Below, in pieces: positions 48,817-58,395 of a stretch of 64,000 bases of DNA (positions are counted from its first letter, which is position 1; each line of letters starts with the position of its first letter). The DNA comes from Stappia albiluteola. Its GTDB lineage: Bacteria > Pseudomonadota > Alphaproteobacteria > Rhizobiales > Stappiaceae. Below the pieces are notes generated by a model. The model searched no databases, had not been told where the DNA came from, and saw only the letters and a list, made by a program, of their open reading frames with translations. The DNA lies in assembly GCF_014050225.1 (NCBI RefSeq), contig NZ_JACFXV010000063.1, positions 151,635 to 215,634 on the forward strand, written 5' to 3'. The translations under genes were made by a program, and so were the position numbers.

Positions 48817-49722
48817 GTGGCACCGCTCCTGAAGCTTCGCATCGAGGAAACCGCAACCGACATGGAGATGGCGCTCGACCGGATCCTGGGGGCGGATACC
48901 GTGGCCGGCGAAACGGAGCGTCCGGCGAGGCTGGTCGCGGCCATGCGGCATGCGGCTCTTGGCGGCGGCAAGCGGCTCAGACCGGTATTGATGCGCGAGA
49001 CCGCGCGCGCCTATGGTCGCGATGACGGAGGTGTGCTGATTGCCGCCGCCGCGCTCGAATGCATCCACTGCTATTCGCTCGTCCATGACGATCTGCCGGC
49101 AATGGACGACGACGACATGCGACGCGGCCGTCCGACCGTGCATAAGGCCTATGACGAAGCGACGGCGATCTTGGCCGGCGATGCCCTGCTGACGCTTGCC
49201 TTCGACCTGATCGCCAGCGACACGGTCCATGCCGAAGCGGCGGTGAGGTTGAGGCTGTCGCGCGACCTTGCGCGCGCTGCCGGCCTTGGCGGCATGGCGG
49301 GTGGGCAGATGCTCGACCTGGAATCCGAGCATCGGCAGCGCAGCGAGGCTGAGATCCGCACCCTTCAGGCGATGAAGACCGGCGCGCTGATCCGCTACGC
49401 GACGCGTTCGGGAGCCATCCTTGCCGGCGCGAGCGACGAGGATGTCGCGCGGATGACGCGCTTCGGCGAACTGGTCGGACTGGCCTTTCAACTCGCCGAC
49501 GATCTGCTCGATGTCCAGGGAGATGCGGCGATACTGGGCAAGGCGGCGGGCAAGGACGCTGCAGCGGGCAAGGCGACGCTGGTCGCCCTCAAAGGCGTCG
49601 ACTGGACTCGGCGGACCCTGGACGAACTGGTGCGCGAGGCGGATGGCCTCCTCGCGTCACTCGGAGCGCGGGCCGAGGTCCTGTCGGCCATCGCCCGCTA
49701 CGTCGCCGACCGTTCCGCGTGA
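48817..49722 (+). CDS. ispA: Farnesyl diphosphate synthase family polyprenyl synthetase
   Basis: This 301-residue enzyme condenses IPP with DMAPP and GPP to form farnesyl diphosphate, the precursor for undecaprenyl phosphate, quinones and hopanoids. The two Asp-rich motifs are DDLPAMDDDD (91-100) and DDLLD (228-232), with GGGKRLRP and the KTGALIRYA stretch in the expected places. Translation starts at the GTG at 48817. It is divergent from the cyclopropane synthase gene. Confidence 0.93.
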   Translation: MAPLLKLRIEETATDMEMALDRILGADTVAGETERPARLVAAMRHAALGGGKRLRPVLMRETARAYGRDDGGVLIAAAALECIHCYSLVHDDLPAMDDDDMRRGRPTVHKAYDEATAILAGDALLTLAFDLIASDTVHAEAAVRLRLSRDLARAAGLGGMAGGQMLDLESEHRQRSEAEIRTLQAMKTGALIRYATRSGAILAGASDEDVARMTRFGELVGLAFQLADDLLDVQGDAAILGKAAGKDAAAGKATLVALKGVDWTRRTLDELVREADGLLASLGARAEVLSAIARYVADRSA

Positions 49723-49793
49723 GGCAATAAAGGCTTGCGCCCTTCCGGATTTAGGCGGACGCTCGGCTCAGGATAGTGCTTCTGGAGCCGGCC

Positions 49794-50312
49794 ATGGAAT
49801 TCGAGAAGACCAGGGCCTTTCGCATTGCAGCCGCAATCACCTGCCTGGTCCTGGCCGCAATATTCGCTGCCGTCACGGCTTATAATCACCATGAGCAGGC
49901 GTCGAAGACGCATGTGGCGATTTCCGGCGGCGGTTTCATCTACAACTACCGCATCGCTGAAATCCGCAGCGGCATAACCGCTTTCGTCCAAACTCCGACG
50001 CCGAATGGTACGAGGCTGATCGCGAGCTTCGAAAATCCGTCAGGGGGCGATCCGATCGTCGTGCGGCACGAGATCGTGCCCTATGCCAGAAGCTACAGCT
50101 TCGAGACGCCGGCATTGACCGGCGTGGAGAAGGACCGGCCCTACAAGGTGACGCTGACGGTGATGGACAAGTGGTCGGATACGGTCATCGAGACGCATGA
50201 AAAGATGCTGGTCACCAATGTCGCGCCGAGCGTCGTTCCCGACAAGCCGCTCACAGTCGGACCCGGCTATCACCGTAATCCCGAAAGACTGCAGCCAGTG
50301 CATTCAAATTGA
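49794..50312 (+). CDS. Membrane-anchored protein of unknown function
   Basis: I do not recognise a family. The 172-residue protein has a short cytoplasmic head, one hydrophobic anchor (about residues 12-34, RIAAAITCLVLAAIFAAVTA), and a periplasmic beta-rich domain with GGGFIYNYRIAEIRSGITAFVQTP and an immunoglobulin-like pattern of alternating strands (VVRHEIVPYARSYSFETP, YKVTLTVMDKWSDTVIETH). No cysteine or catalytic motif is seen. It lies 71 bases after ispA on the same strand and might be its cotranscribed neighbour. The ATG at 49794 begins just before the anchor. Confidence 0.7.
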   Translation: MEFEKTRAFRIAAAITCLVLAAIFAAVTAYNHHEQASKTHVAISGGGFIYNYRIAEIRSGITAFVQTPTPNGTRLIASFENPSGGDPIVVRHEIVPYARSYSFETPALTGVEKDRPYKVTLTVMDKWSDTVIETHEKMLVTNVAPSVVPDKPLTVGPGYHRNPERLQPVHSN

Positions 50313-50329
50313 TCGGCCGGCATGGCGGT

Positions 50330-51013
50330 CTAACCGCAGAAGGCCTTCATGTGAAAACCCGCATGCCGCTCCGTCTGCGCGAATTCCCGGCCAATCGGGC
50401 AGGCGCGGCGGGCAAGGCAGCCGGTGTGGCAGGTGGCATCCCTGTTCGCCTTCAGATGCTCGCGGCAGCGGGGGACGTCGTAGCCCGCTTCCAGTGACAG
50501 GGCGTCAGCCGGACAGGCTGCGATGCAGGGTTTGCCCTCGCAGGAGGGGCAAGGACCCGGCGCGCCGTTTGCCTCGAACGTGCCGAAGCGCTCCGGCGAC
50601 AGGAAGGCGGCGCGGAAGGCTGCCCAGGGTCCGAAGGTCGCGTGGCAGAGCACGCCGACCGGTGAGGGCGAGAAGCTGCCGGCTCGCATCGCCCAGGCCT
50701 GAAAGGGATGCCACGGCGGGCCGTCGAAGGGAAAGACCGGCGTGAAGCCGAACTCATCGGCGATATCCCGCAGCAGGCGAGCGGTGTAGCGGTCCAGCGG
50801 ATCGGGTTTGCCGTCCGATGCCTCGGGCGAGGCGCTGAATGCGTCGAAGAGCGCCGAGCCCGCACTGCCGATCAGCAGCAGCGTTCGCGTCGGACGCAAG
50901 GTGCTCCCGCAGGGCGGAACGCGATCCTCCGGCTCCGGGTGGAAGCCGCCGAGCGCGATGAACCGGGCGCGGGCAAGCGCCTTGGAAAGCCGTGTTGCCC
51001 GCGCCAGATCCAT
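50330..51013 (-). CDS. 4Fe-4S ferredoxin-type protein
   Basis: This 227-residue cytoplasmic protein ends in a cysteine-rich domain: CPSCEGKPCIAACP supplies one cluster motif and the later CREHLKANRDATCHTGCLARRACP supplies further cysteines. The N-terminal 130 residues (ALGGFHPEPEDRVPPCGSTLRPTRTLLLIGSAG) resemble the substrate half of epoxyqueuosine reductase-like proteins but are shorter and lack the cobalamin region, so an electron-transfer or reductase role is inferred only. It begins ten bases after the argG stop on the same strand and is probably cotranscribed. Confidence 0.85.
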   Translation of the reverse strand: MDLARATRLSKALARARFIALGGFHPEPEDRVPPCGSTLRPTRTLLLIGSAGSALFDAFSASPEASDGKPDPLDRYTARLLRDIADEFGFTPVFPFDGPPWHPFQAWAMRAGSFSPSPVGVLCHATFGPWAAFRAAFLSPERFGTFEANGAPGPCPSCEGKPCIAACPADALSLEAGYDVPRCREHLKANRDATCHTGCLARRACPIGREFAQTERHAGFHMKAFCG

Positions 51014-51022
51014 CTTTCCCGC

Positions 51023-52243
51023 TCAGCGCAGCTTGTCGCGCTTGGCGAGCGTGCGCAGTCTCAGAGCGTTCAGCCGGATGAAGCCGGCGGCGTCCTTCTG
51101 GTCGTAGGCGCCGTGATCGTCCTCGAAGGTGACGAGCTCCTCCGAATAGAGCGAATAGGGCGACTGGCGACCCACCACGATGACGTTCCCCTTGTAGAGT
51201 TTCAGGCGAACCTCGCCGGAGACCTTCTCCTGGCTCTTGTCAATCGCCGCCTGGAGCATTTCTCGTTCGGGGGAGAACCAGAAACCGTTATAGATCAGCT
51301 CCGCATAGCGCGGCATCAGCTCGTCCTTCAGATGCGCCGCGCCCCGGTCGAGCGTGATCGACTCGATTGCCCGGTGGGCGGAGAGCAGGATCGTGCCGCC
51401 TGGCGTTTCATAGACGCCGCGCGACTTCATGCCCACGAACCGGTTCTCGACCAGGTCGATGCGGCCGATGCCGTTGTCGCGACCAAGGTCGTTCAGCCGG
51501 GCGAACAAGGTGGCCGGCGACAGCTTCTCGCCGTTCAGCGACACGGCGTCGCCCTTTTCGAAGCCGATGGCGATCTCGGTTGCCCGGTCAGGCGCCTCCA
51601 TCGGGTCGAGGGTGCGCTGGTAGACATAGGCCGGCGGTTCGTCCCACGGATTTTCCAGCACTTTGCCTTCCGAGGAGGAGTGCAGCATGTTGGCGTCGAC
51701 GGAGAAGGGGGCCTCGCCGCGCTTGTCCTTCGGCACCGGAATCTGGTGCTTCTCGGCGAATTCGATCAGGTCGGAACGCGACCTGAAGGTCCAGTCGCGC
51801 CAGGGGGCGATCACCTTTATATCCGGATCGAGTGCGTAGGCGGAGAGTTCGAAGCGCACTTGGTCGTTGCCCTTGCCCGTCGCGCCGTGGGCGATGGCGT
51901 CCGCGCCGGTCTCGTGGGCGATCTCGATCAGGCGCTTGGAGATCAGAGGCCGGGCGATCGAGGTGCCGAGCAGGTAGACGCCTTCGTAAAGCGCATTGGC
52001 GCGGAACATCGGGAAGACGAAGTCGCGGATGAATTCCTCGCGCAGGTCATCGATGTAGATTTCCTTGATGCCCAGCATTTCGGCCTTCTTGCGGGCCGGC
52101 TCCAGTTCCTCGCCCTGGCCGAGATCGGCGGTGAAAGTCACCACCTCGCAGCCATATTCGATCTGCAGCCACTTCAGGATGATGGAAGTGTCGAGGCCGC
52201 CAGAATAGGCAAGCACGACTTTCTTGATGTCACCATGCGCCAT
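51023..52243 (-). CDS. argG: Argininosuccinate synthase
   Basis: ArgG joins citrulline and aspartate with ATP, the next-to-last step of arginine synthesis. The 406-residue length is normal. The N-terminal P-loop [15 protein letters not shown], the LGKEYD-like region [13 protein letters not shown] and the CDS-specific [13 protein letters not shown] are visible. The ATG at 52243 is chosen; a second ATG lies five residues later. The upstream 300 bases hold two small stem-loops. The ferredoxin-type gene follows directly on the same strand. Confidence 0.97.
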   Translation of the reverse strand: MAHGDIKKVVLAYSGGLDTSIILKWLQIEYGCEVVTFTADLGQGEELEPARKKAEMLGIKEIYIDDLREEFIRDFVFPMFRANALYEGVYLLGTSIARPLISKRLIEIAHETGADAIAHGATGKGNDQVRFELSAYALDPDIKVIAPWRDWTFRSRSDLIEFAEKHQIPVPKDKRGEAPFSVDANMLHSSSEGKVLENPWDEPPAYVYQRTLDPMEAPDRATEIAIGFEKGDAVSLNGEKLSPATLFARLNDLGRDNGIGRIDLVENRFVGMKSRGVYETPGGTILLSAHRAIESITLDRGAAHLKDELMPRYAELIYNGFWFSPEREMLQAAIDKSQEKVSGEVRLKLYKGNVIVVGRQSPYSLYSEELVTFEDDHGAYDQKDAAGFIRLNALRLRTLAKRDKLR

Positions 52244-52555
52244 TGTTGTCGTCGTCCGATCGGGTCCTTGCGGGTGGAGGTCCTGACCTCGATGCCCGCT
52301 CCTTCAAAAAGCGGGCGCACTCTAGTGCCGATTTCCTCCGGATGGAATTGCCGGGCCTGCGAAAAGTTGCCGTGTAGCGACAAAGCCGCGTTCCAGATGC
52401 GCGCTTTCCGGTCGGGCGATGTCGCATGAACGGTAAGAAAGTGCTCGCAAATCGGAAGGTCCCTGCTCGCCTGCCGTCACGGACAACGATCCGCCACAAT
52501 CTGGCGATTGAGAGCGTTGCGGAAAATGCGTTCACCCTTTTGCCGAGACGACCAG
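52244..52555. other. Intergenic region between divergent argG and opgG
   Basis: These 312 bases contain the two stem-loops described separately and no convincing promoter boxes for either gene. Open frames on both strands have no conserved content. Nothing else is seen. Confidence 0.55.
52277..52316 (-). promoter_or_regulatory. Two adjacent stem-loops in the argG leader
   Basis: GAGGTC/GACCTC (52277-52290) and GCCCGCT/AGCGGGC (52294-52316, nine-base loop) are next to each other, 34-73 bases upstream of the argG ATG on the minus strand. They could control arginine-dependent expression at the RNA level, but no known leader family is matched. Confidence 0.35.
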
Positions 52556-54121
52556 ATGCCGAGCCTCACCGCCCTTGCCCGCCTTTTCACCGCCGCCCTG
52601 CTCGGCGCCCTGTTCCATGCCGGCGCGGCGTCGGCCGCGGAGCTGGGAAAGCCGGTTCCCTTTTCCTTCGAAACGCTGACGGATCGGGCGCGCGGACTTG
52701 CCGCTAAGCCCTATCAGCCAACGCCCGTGCAGGCCGCCGAAGTGCTGGAGGAGATCGACTACGACGCGCACTGGAAGATCGCCTTCCGGCCGGAAAGGAC
52801 GCTCGAGGTCGTGCCGGGCGTTCCGGTGCAGATGTTCCATCTCGGACGGTACTTCAAGGAACCGGTGGCGCTTTACCAGCTTGAGGGCGGCATGGCGCGG
52901 GAGATCCTCTACTCGCCCGACTATTACGACAAGCCCGCCGACAGCCCGGCCCGCCGCCTGCCTGGCGATGTGGGGTTTGCCGGCTTCCGCGTCATGCGCG
53001 CCGACCTGAAGACCGACTGGATCTCCTTCCTCGGCGCCAGCTATTTCCGTACCGATGGTGCGTCGCGCCAATACGGTCAGTCGGCGCGTGGCCTTGCCAT
53101 CGACACCGGGCTATCGACGCCGGAGGAATTTCCGCGATTCTCCGCCTTCTGGCTGGGCGGGCCGGAGCGCGAGGGCGACACGATGACGATCTACGCCCTG
53201 CTTGAAAGCAAGAGCGTCGTCGGCGCCTATCGCATGGCGCTTCGCAATGCCGAAGGCGCCGGACAGGTGATCGATGTCGATGAGCGCCTCTTCTTCCGCA
53301 ACAAGGTGGAACGGCTCGGTATCGCGCCGATGACCAGCATGTTCTGGTATTCGGAATCGAACCGTCCGACGGCCCTGGACTGGCGGCCCGAGGTGCATGA
53401 CACGGACGGCCTTGCCCTCATCAGCCGGGACGGCGAACGCATCTGGCGGCCGTTGCAGAATCCGTCGGAAATCAGGACGTCGAGCTTCGTCGCGCCGGAC
53501 GTGAGGGGCTTCGGCCTGGCGCAGCGGGACCGCTCCTTCGAGAATTACCAGGACGATGGCGTCTTCTACAATCGCCGTCCCTCTGTCTGGATCGAGCCTC
53601 TGAAGCCCTTCGGCGAGGGCGCGGTCCAGCTCGTCGAGATCCCGACCGACGACGAGATCTACGACAATATCGTCGCCTATTTCGCGCCTGCAAAGGTGCC
53701 GGAAGCGGGCGAGAGCGCGGAATTCTCCTACCGCATGCATTGGGGCGACAGACAGCCGTTCCACGACGCCGGCGCCATCGTCGTCGCCACGCGCGCGGGC
53801 CAGGGTGGCGTGCCGGGCCAGCCGCGCCCGCAGGGCCAGATCAAGATGGTGATCGAATTCGAAGGGCCGTCGCTGGAAGGCCTGACCCGCGAGGATGGTG
53901 TCGAGGGCGTGGTGGAGCTTTCATCCGGCGAGCCGATCAATCCCTATGTATTGCCGGTGGTGGGCACGCCGCGCTGGCGGCTCGTCTTCGATGCGAAGCT
54001 GCCTGAAACGGGGATTATCGAAGGCCGGGCCTATCTGAAGACCGACAAGGACGTGCTCACGGAAACCTGGCTCGGCCAGATCTCGCGCCACCAATTGCAC
54101 AGGGGAAACGCTGCAAACTGA
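52556..54121 (+). CDS. opgG: Glucan biosynthesis protein G (OpgG/MdoG)
   Basis: OpgG is a periplasmic protein needed to make osmoregulated periplasmic glucans. The 521-residue product has a signal peptide (residues 1-27, ending AGAASA) and then the MdoG domain: PVPFSFETLTDRARGLAAKPYQ, YDAHWKIAFRP, SFLGASYFRTDGASRQYGQSARGLAIDTG and the C-terminal NPYVLPVVGTPRWRLVFDAK. The ATG at 52556 is chosen because it starts the signal peptide. The partner OpgH is not adjacent. It converges with the cupin gene. Confidence 0.93.
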   Translation: MPSLTALARLFTAALLGALFHAGAASAAELGKPVPFSFETLTDRARGLAAKPYQPTPVQAAEVLEEIDYDAHWKIAFRPERTLEVVPGVPVQMFHLGRYFKEPVALYQLEGGMAREILYSPDYYDKPADSPARRLPGDVGFAGFRVMRADLKTDWISFLGASYFRTDGASRQYGQSARGLAIDTGLSTPEEFPRFSAFWLGGPEREGDTMTIYALLESKSVVGAYRMALRNAEGAGQVIDVDERLFFRNKVERLGIAPMTSMFWYSESNRPTALDWRPEVHDTDGLALISRDGERIWRPLQNPSEIRTSSFVAPDVRGFGLAQRDRSFENYQDDGVFYNRRPSVWIEPLKPFGEGAVQLVEIPTDDEIYDNIVAYFAPAKVPEAGESAEFSYRMHWGDRQPFHDAGAIVVATRAGQGGVPGQPRPQGQIKMVIEFEGPSLEGLTREDGVEGVVELSSGEPINPYVLPVVGTPRWRLVFDAKLPETGIIEGRAYLKTDKDVLTETWLGQISRHQLHRGNAAN

Positions 54122-54124
54122 CAT

Positions 54125-54577
54125 TTACGGGTGCCAGCCCGCAGGGGCCATTTCAAAGCCTGAAAACTCGAAGCCGGGCGCGACGGTGCATCCGACAAGC
54201 GCCCAGTCGCCCTTGCTTTCAGCCATCTGCCAGGCGTGGCGCGGGACGATCGCCTGCGGGCGCTGGCCTTCGGCAAGCGACGGGCCGAGCAGGAGTTCCT
54301 GCAGGATACTGCCTTCCCCGGCAATGGTGAGGAGAAGCGGTGCGCCGGCATACCAGTGCCAGGCCTCCACGGCGTCGACCCGGTGCCAGGCCGAGATCTG
54401 GCCCGCCGGCAGCAGGAAATAGATCGCGGTCGAGGCGGCCCGACCGTTTTCGTCGCAGGCGGTATCGCGGAAGGTCTCTCTGTAGAAACCGCCTTCGGGA
54501 TGCGGGTGCAGGCCGAGGAGGTCGATGACCTCCCCGGCGCTCATGTTTGGCGAGGGCATTCGCGTTCCGGTTTCCAT
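54125..54577 (-). CDS. DUF985 cupin-like protein
   Basis: This 150-residue protein belongs to DUF985, a cupin-fold group. Typical features are EVIDLLGLHPHPEGGFYRETF, IYFLLPAGQISAWHRVDAVEAWHWYAG with metal-ligand His residues, and the C-terminal GCTVAPGFEFSGFEM. Function is unknown; members may be sugar- or lipid-modifying. The ATG at 54577 is used, but an in-frame ATG at 54559 would give a shorter lead and a similar fit. It converges with opgG three bases away and lies 54 bases upstream of gloB on the same strand. Confidence 0.86.
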   Translation of the reverse strand: METGTRMPSPNMSAGEVIDLLGLHPHPEGGFYRETFRDTACDENGRAASTAIYFLLPAGQISAWHRVDAVEAWHWYAGAPLLLTIAGEGSILQELLLGPSLAEGQRPQAIVPRHAWQMAESKGDWALVGCTVAPGFEFSGFEMAPAGWHP

Positions 54578-54631
54578 GGCGGCCCTTGCAGTTGCAGGCT
54601 CCCTGGATCGAGAGGTTTACTCCCTGCTGTC

Positions 54632-55423
54632 TCAGCCGCGGAAGCTGTCCTTGCGGCTGCGAAGCTCGCCGAAGACCGCAGCCGGCTCCGCGTCCGGCAT
54701 GCCGACGGCTTTCTGCACGTCCGGGTCGCCGGCACGCAGGAACGGGTTGGTGGCGAGTTCGAGCGCCATGGTCGTCGGCAGGGTCGGCTTGCCGGCGGCG
54801 CGCAGGGCTTCCACTTCCTTCACGCGGTTGGCGAGCGCTTCGTTATGCGGATCGACGGTGACCGCGAAACGGGCGTTGGCGAGCGTGTATTCGTGGCCGC
54901 AATAGATGTTGGTGTCCGCCGGCAGCTTGCGCGCCAGCCGGTCCAGCGACGCCCACATCATCGGCATGTCGCCTTCCATCACCCGTCCGCAGCCGATGGC
55001 AAAGAGCGTGTCGCCGGTATGGGCGAATTTCGCCGCCGGCGCCCACCAGGAAATCTGGTCGAGCGTATGTCCCGGCGTACCGATCGCCTGGAATTCGAGC
55101 TCGCCGACCATCACCTTGTCGCCGTCCTCGACATAAAGGTCGACATCGGCAACCTGACCCCTGGAAATCGCTGATGCGACGACGCGGGCGCCGGTCAACT
55201 CCTTGAGCGGCGTCACACCTTCCACGTGGTCCCAGTGGTGATGTGTGATCAGGATATCGGTGAGCTTCCAGCCGGTTTCCTTCAACGCGTCGCGATAGGG
55301 CTCGAAGGCGGGCACGTCGAAGGCGACGGTATGCCCGCTGTCGGGCAGGTGAATCAGAACGCCGAAATTGTCCTCAAGACAGGGAAACTGCTTGATTTCG
55401 AAGCGGGGTGCGGCGGTGGCCAT
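54632..55423 (-). CDS. gloB: Hydroxyacylglutathione hydrolase (glyoxalase II)
   Basis: GloB hydrolyses S-lactoylglutathione to lactate in methylglyoxal detoxification. The 263-residue metallo-hydrolase has the zinc motif THHHWDH (60-66), further His and Asp ligands in AIGTPGHTLDQ and HTGDTLFAIGCGRV, and the glutathione-binding C-terminal block (YCGHEYTLANARFA). The ATG at 55423 has GGAGGAAG upstream; the longer upstream frame is rejected. It is divergent from the methyltransferase gene, 152 bases apart, a common rhizobial arrangement. Confidence 0.95.
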   Translation of the reverse strand: MATAAPRFEIKQFPCLEDNFGVLIHLPDSGHTVAFDVPAFEPYRDALKETGWKLTDILITHHHWDHVEGVTPLKELTGARVVASAISRGQVADVDLYVEDGDKVMVGELEFQAIGTPGHTLDQISWWAPAAKFAHTGDTLFAIGCGRVMEGDMPMMWASLDRLARKLPADTNIYCGHEYTLANARFAVTVDPHNEALANRVKEVEALRAAGKPTLPTTMALELATNPFLRAGDPDVQKAVGMPDAEPAAVFGELRSRKDSFRG

Positions 55424-55575
55424 GATTTCTTCCTCCTGTTGAGGTGGGGATTTGCGGCAGAGACTGGCAAAGCAGGCCGCCCACGGCAAGGTCAAAGGTT
55501 TCACGGTTGCGTTTGGGCGCACGTCACGGTTCAATCCAAGCGGTTCGGCGCGGCCGGACGCTGACAGGGCATTCA

Positions 55576-56328
55576 ATGTATCTCGACGTCGCCGACCTGC
55601 TGACCTTCTACGACCTGCCGACCGGCAAGATGCTGCGTGTGCTGGTCGGCCAGCGGCTGCGGGAGATATGGCCGAGCATGAGCGGCCAGCGGCTGCTGGG
55701 CGTTGGTTATACCGGCCCGTATCTCAGGCCTTTCATGGACGAGGCGGAGCGTTGCGTCGCCGCGATGCCGGCCCCGCAGGGCGTCGTCGCCTGGCCGCGT
55801 GAGCGGGAGAACGCGGCAACCCTTGTCGACGAGACCGAACTGCCCTTTCCCGACAGCATGTTCGATCGCGTTCTCGTCGTGCATGGCATCGACCATAGCC
55901 GCGATCCCGAGGAGATGCTGAAGGAAATCTGGCGGGTTCTGGCGCCCGGCGGCCGGCTGATCGTGGTGGTGGCCAATCGGCGCGGGCTGTGGGCGCGAAC
56001 CGAAACCTCCCCTTTCGGCTATGGCCGGCCCTATTCGCGCAGCCAGTTGGAAGCGTTGCTGAAAGACTGCCAGTTCAAGGTGGCGGCCAGCAACGAAGCG
56101 CTGTTCCTGCCGCCGACGCGCTCGCGCTTCGTGCTACGCTCGGCGCGCACCTGGGAGAAGATCGGCCGCAGGCTCTGGCCCGCCTTTGCCGGCCTTCTCG
56201 TCATCGAAGCGGAAAAGCAGCTTTTCCGGGGAGTGATTGCCGGAGGCAAGCGCAAGGTGCGGGCGATGAAGCCGGTCTTCATCCCGCAGGGCGCGGCCGG
56301 CATGCATCATCGCTCGTCGAACAGGTGA
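55576..56328 (+). CDS. Class I methyltransferase-like protein
   Basis: This 250-residue protein has the order of a type 11 SAM methyltransferase: an N-terminal helical lead, LPFPDSMFDRVLVVHGIDHSRDPEEMLKEIWRVLAPGGRLIVVV in the middle and a strand-rich end. The usual first glycine-rich motif (E/DxGxGxG) is replaced by RLLGVGYTGPYLRPFM, so SAM binding may be altered. The substrate is unknown. It is a steady neighbour of gloB in rhizobia. The stop converges with metW three bases away. Confidence 0.8.
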   Translation: MYLDVADLLTFYDLPTGKMLRVLVGQRLREIWPSMSGQRLLGVGYTGPYLRPFMDEAERCVAAMPAPQGVVAWPRERENAATLVDETELPFPDSMFDRVLVVHGIDHSRDPEEMLKEIWRVLAPGGRLIVVVANRRGLWARTETSPFGYGRPYSRSQLEALLKDCQFKVAASNEALFLPPTRSRFVLRSARTWEKIGRRLWPAFAGLLVIEAEKQLFRGVIAGGKRKVRAMKPVFIPQGAAGMHHRSSNR

Positions 56329-56331
56329 CTA

Positions 56332-56982
56332 TTACCTTTTCAGCAGGAAGATCGCCTGTTCGCCGAGCAGGTTCCACACCCACCACGGGGCGCTGAAGCC
56401 CATCTTGCGGCCCATCCGGTCGAGCGCGACCGCCTTTTCCACCTTGGCATCCACTTCCTCGCACAGCGCAACGAAGTCGCGAATGGTGCAGAAGTGGATA
56501 TTCGGCGTGTCGTACCAGGAATAGGGCAGATATTCGGTGACCGGCATGCGGCCCCTGAACAGGAGTTGCAGGCGGTTTTTCCAGTGGCCGAAATTCGGGA
56601 ACGACACGATGACGTTGGAGCCGATGCGCAGAAGCTGCTGCAGCACGGCCTTCGGTTCGCGCGTGGCCTGCAGCGTCTGGCTGAGGATGACGAAGTCGAA
56701 GGCATTGTCGGGATAGTCTGCAAGGTCGCGGTCGGCATCGCCCTGCACGACGGAAAGCCCGCGCGCCACGCATACATTGACGCCCGCCTGGCTCAGCTCG
56801 ATGCCGCGCCCGTCGACACGCTTTTCCCTGACCAGCAGGCTCAGCAGCGTTCCGTTTTCGCAGCCGACGTCGAGCACCCGGCCACCCTCGGGGACGAGGT
56901 CGCAGACGATCATGTGATCGCCGCGGATGGCGGCTTTCTCGGCCTTGCCGAGGGGCAGCGAGGTTTCGAGCGCGGCCGTCAT
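56332..56982 (-). CDS. metW: Methionine biosynthesis protein MetW
   Basis: MetW is a SAM-methyltransferase-fold protein that works with MetX in homoserine acetylation. The 216-residue product has [16 protein letters not shown] (36-51) and [18 protein letters not shown], then the MetW-specific [20 protein letters not shown] and [19 protein letters not shown]. The ATG at 56982 overlaps the metX stop by four bases (ATGA), so translation is coupled. Confidence 0.95.
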   Translation of the reverse strand: MTAALETSLPLGKAEKAAIRGDHMIVCDLVPEGGRVLDVGCENGTLLSLLVREKRVDGRGIELSQAGVNVCVARGLSVVQGDADRDLADYPDNAFDFVILSQTLQATREPKAVLQQLLRIGSNVIVSFPNFGHWKNRLQLLFRGRMPVTEYLPYSWYDTPNIHFCTIRDFVALCEEVDAKVEKAVALDRMGRKMGFSAPWWVWNLLGEQAIFLLKR

Positions 56983-58199
56983 GCGGCGCTCCCGGGAACG
57001 GCGAGCCCGCGCGCGCAGGCCGCACCTGTCAGGAAGCCGTCCACGGTGCGGAACATCTCCGGCTCGTCGAGCAGGAATGCATCGTGGCCCCGGTCGCTCT
57101 CGACTTCCACGAAGGAGACGTTGGCGGCGGACGCGTTCAGCGCCCTCACGACGGCCTTGCTCTCCGATGTCGGGAACAGCCAGTCGGAGGTGAAGGACAT
57201 GACGCAGAACCGGGTCGGCGAATGCAGGAAGGCGCGGGCAAGCGAGCCGTCGAAGTCGGCTGCGATGTCGAAATAGTCCATGGCCCGCGTCACATAGAGG
57301 TAGCTGTTGGCGTCGAAGCGGTCGACGAAGGTCATGCCCTGGTGGCGCAGGTAGCTCTCGATCTGGAAATCGGCGTCGAAGCCGAAGGTGATCGCCTCGC
57401 GGTCCTGCAGGTTGCGGCCGAACTTGCGGTGAAGTGCGGCGTCGGACAGATAGGTGATGTGGGCTGCCATGCGGGCGACCGCGAGGCCCTTGGATGGCCG
57501 CAGGCCCTGTTCGTGATAGCGCCCGTGCGCCCAGTCGGGATCGGCCATGACCGCCTGGCGGCCGACCTCGTGGAAGGCGATGTTCTGCGAGGAATGGCGG
57601 GCCGCGGCGGCGATCGGCAGGGCGGCGAAAACCCTTTCCGGATAGCTGACCGCCCATTGCAGCACCTGCATGCCGCCCATCGAGCCGCCGATCACCGCAA
57701 ACAGCGTTTCGATGCCGAGATGGTCGATCAGCCGTGCCTGCGAGCGGACCATGTCGCGAATGGTGACGACCGGCAGCTCAAGACCCCACGGCTTGCCCGT
57801 ATCGGGATTGGTCGAAGCGGGCCCTGTGGTGCCCAGGCAGCCGCCGAGCACGTTGGCGCAGATGACGAAGAAGCGGTTGGTGTCGACCGGCTTGCCAGGC
57901 CCGACCAGCAGGGACCACCAGCCGGGCTTGCCCGTGATCGGATTTTCCGACGCCACATACTGGTCGCCCGTCAGGGCATGGCAGACGAGGATCGCGTTGC
58001 TGCGCTCGGCATTGAGCGTGCCATAGGTTTCGTAGGCAATCTGCCAGGGACCGAGGCTTGCGCCCGCATCGAGTTCGAGCGGCTGGCCGGCATCGAAGAC
58101 GACGCGCTTGCTCGACGGGTTGTCAGCCTCGTTGCGCGCGGCGACCCGGATGATCTCGGCGTCGCTTCTGTCGCCGGCGGTGATCGTGCTCTTCGTCAT
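56979..58199 (-). CDS. metX: Homoserine O-acetyltransferase MetX
   Basis: MetX acetylates (or succinylates, depending on the species) homoserine to start methionine synthesis. The 406-residue alpha/beta hydrolase has the nucleophile elbow GGSMGGMQ with Ser173, the TGDQYVASE and [20 protein letters not shown] blocks and the C-terminal [14 protein letters not shown] with catalytic His. The ATG at 58199 is preferred to a TTG at 58286. metW overlaps at the stop. I looked for a SAM-II riboswitch in the 196 bases upstream and found none. Confidence 0.96.
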   Translation of the reverse strand: MTKSTITAGDRSDAEIIRVAARNEADNPSSKRVVFDAGQPLELDAGASLGPWQIAYETYGTLNAERSNAILVCHALTGDQYVASENPITGKPGWWSLLVGPGKPVDTNRFFVICANVLGGCLGTTGPASTNPDTGKPWGLELPVVTIRDMVRSQARLIDHLGIETLFAVIGGSMGGMQVLQWAVSYPERVFAALPIAAAARHSSQNIAFHEVGRQAVMADPDWAHGRYHEQGLRPSKGLAVARMAAHITYLSDAALHRKFGRNLQDREAITFGFDADFQIESYLRHQGMTFVDRFDANSYLYVTRAMDYFDIAADFDGSLARAFLHSPTRFCVMSFTSDWLFPTSESKAVVRALNASAANVSFVEVESDRGHDAFLLDEPEMFRTVDGFLTGAACARGLAVPGSAA

Positions 58200-58395
58200 C
58201 TTGCCCCGCTGCGCCACGATCACCGTGGCCGCAACTTCCAACTCCGGAAATCCGCGGCGCTGCTGCGTAAATGCTTGGAGCCGCAAGCCTCGCGTTAGGT
58301 AGGGGGCAGGGAAAAGGGCGTCAATGATTTCTTTTGCTTTCGGCCGCCGCCTTACCTATGACTAACGCCCTGATTTCAGCGCTTCACCGGCGGGG

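Noticed and set aside
58200-58395. SAM-II riboswitch upstream of metX
   Set aside because: SAM-II elements are known before metX/metA in this order, so I compared the minus-strand leader with the remembered consensus. A GCTTG-CAAGC hairpin is present but the TGATTT loop and the pseudoknot pairing are not, so the call is not supported. A covariance search would settle it.
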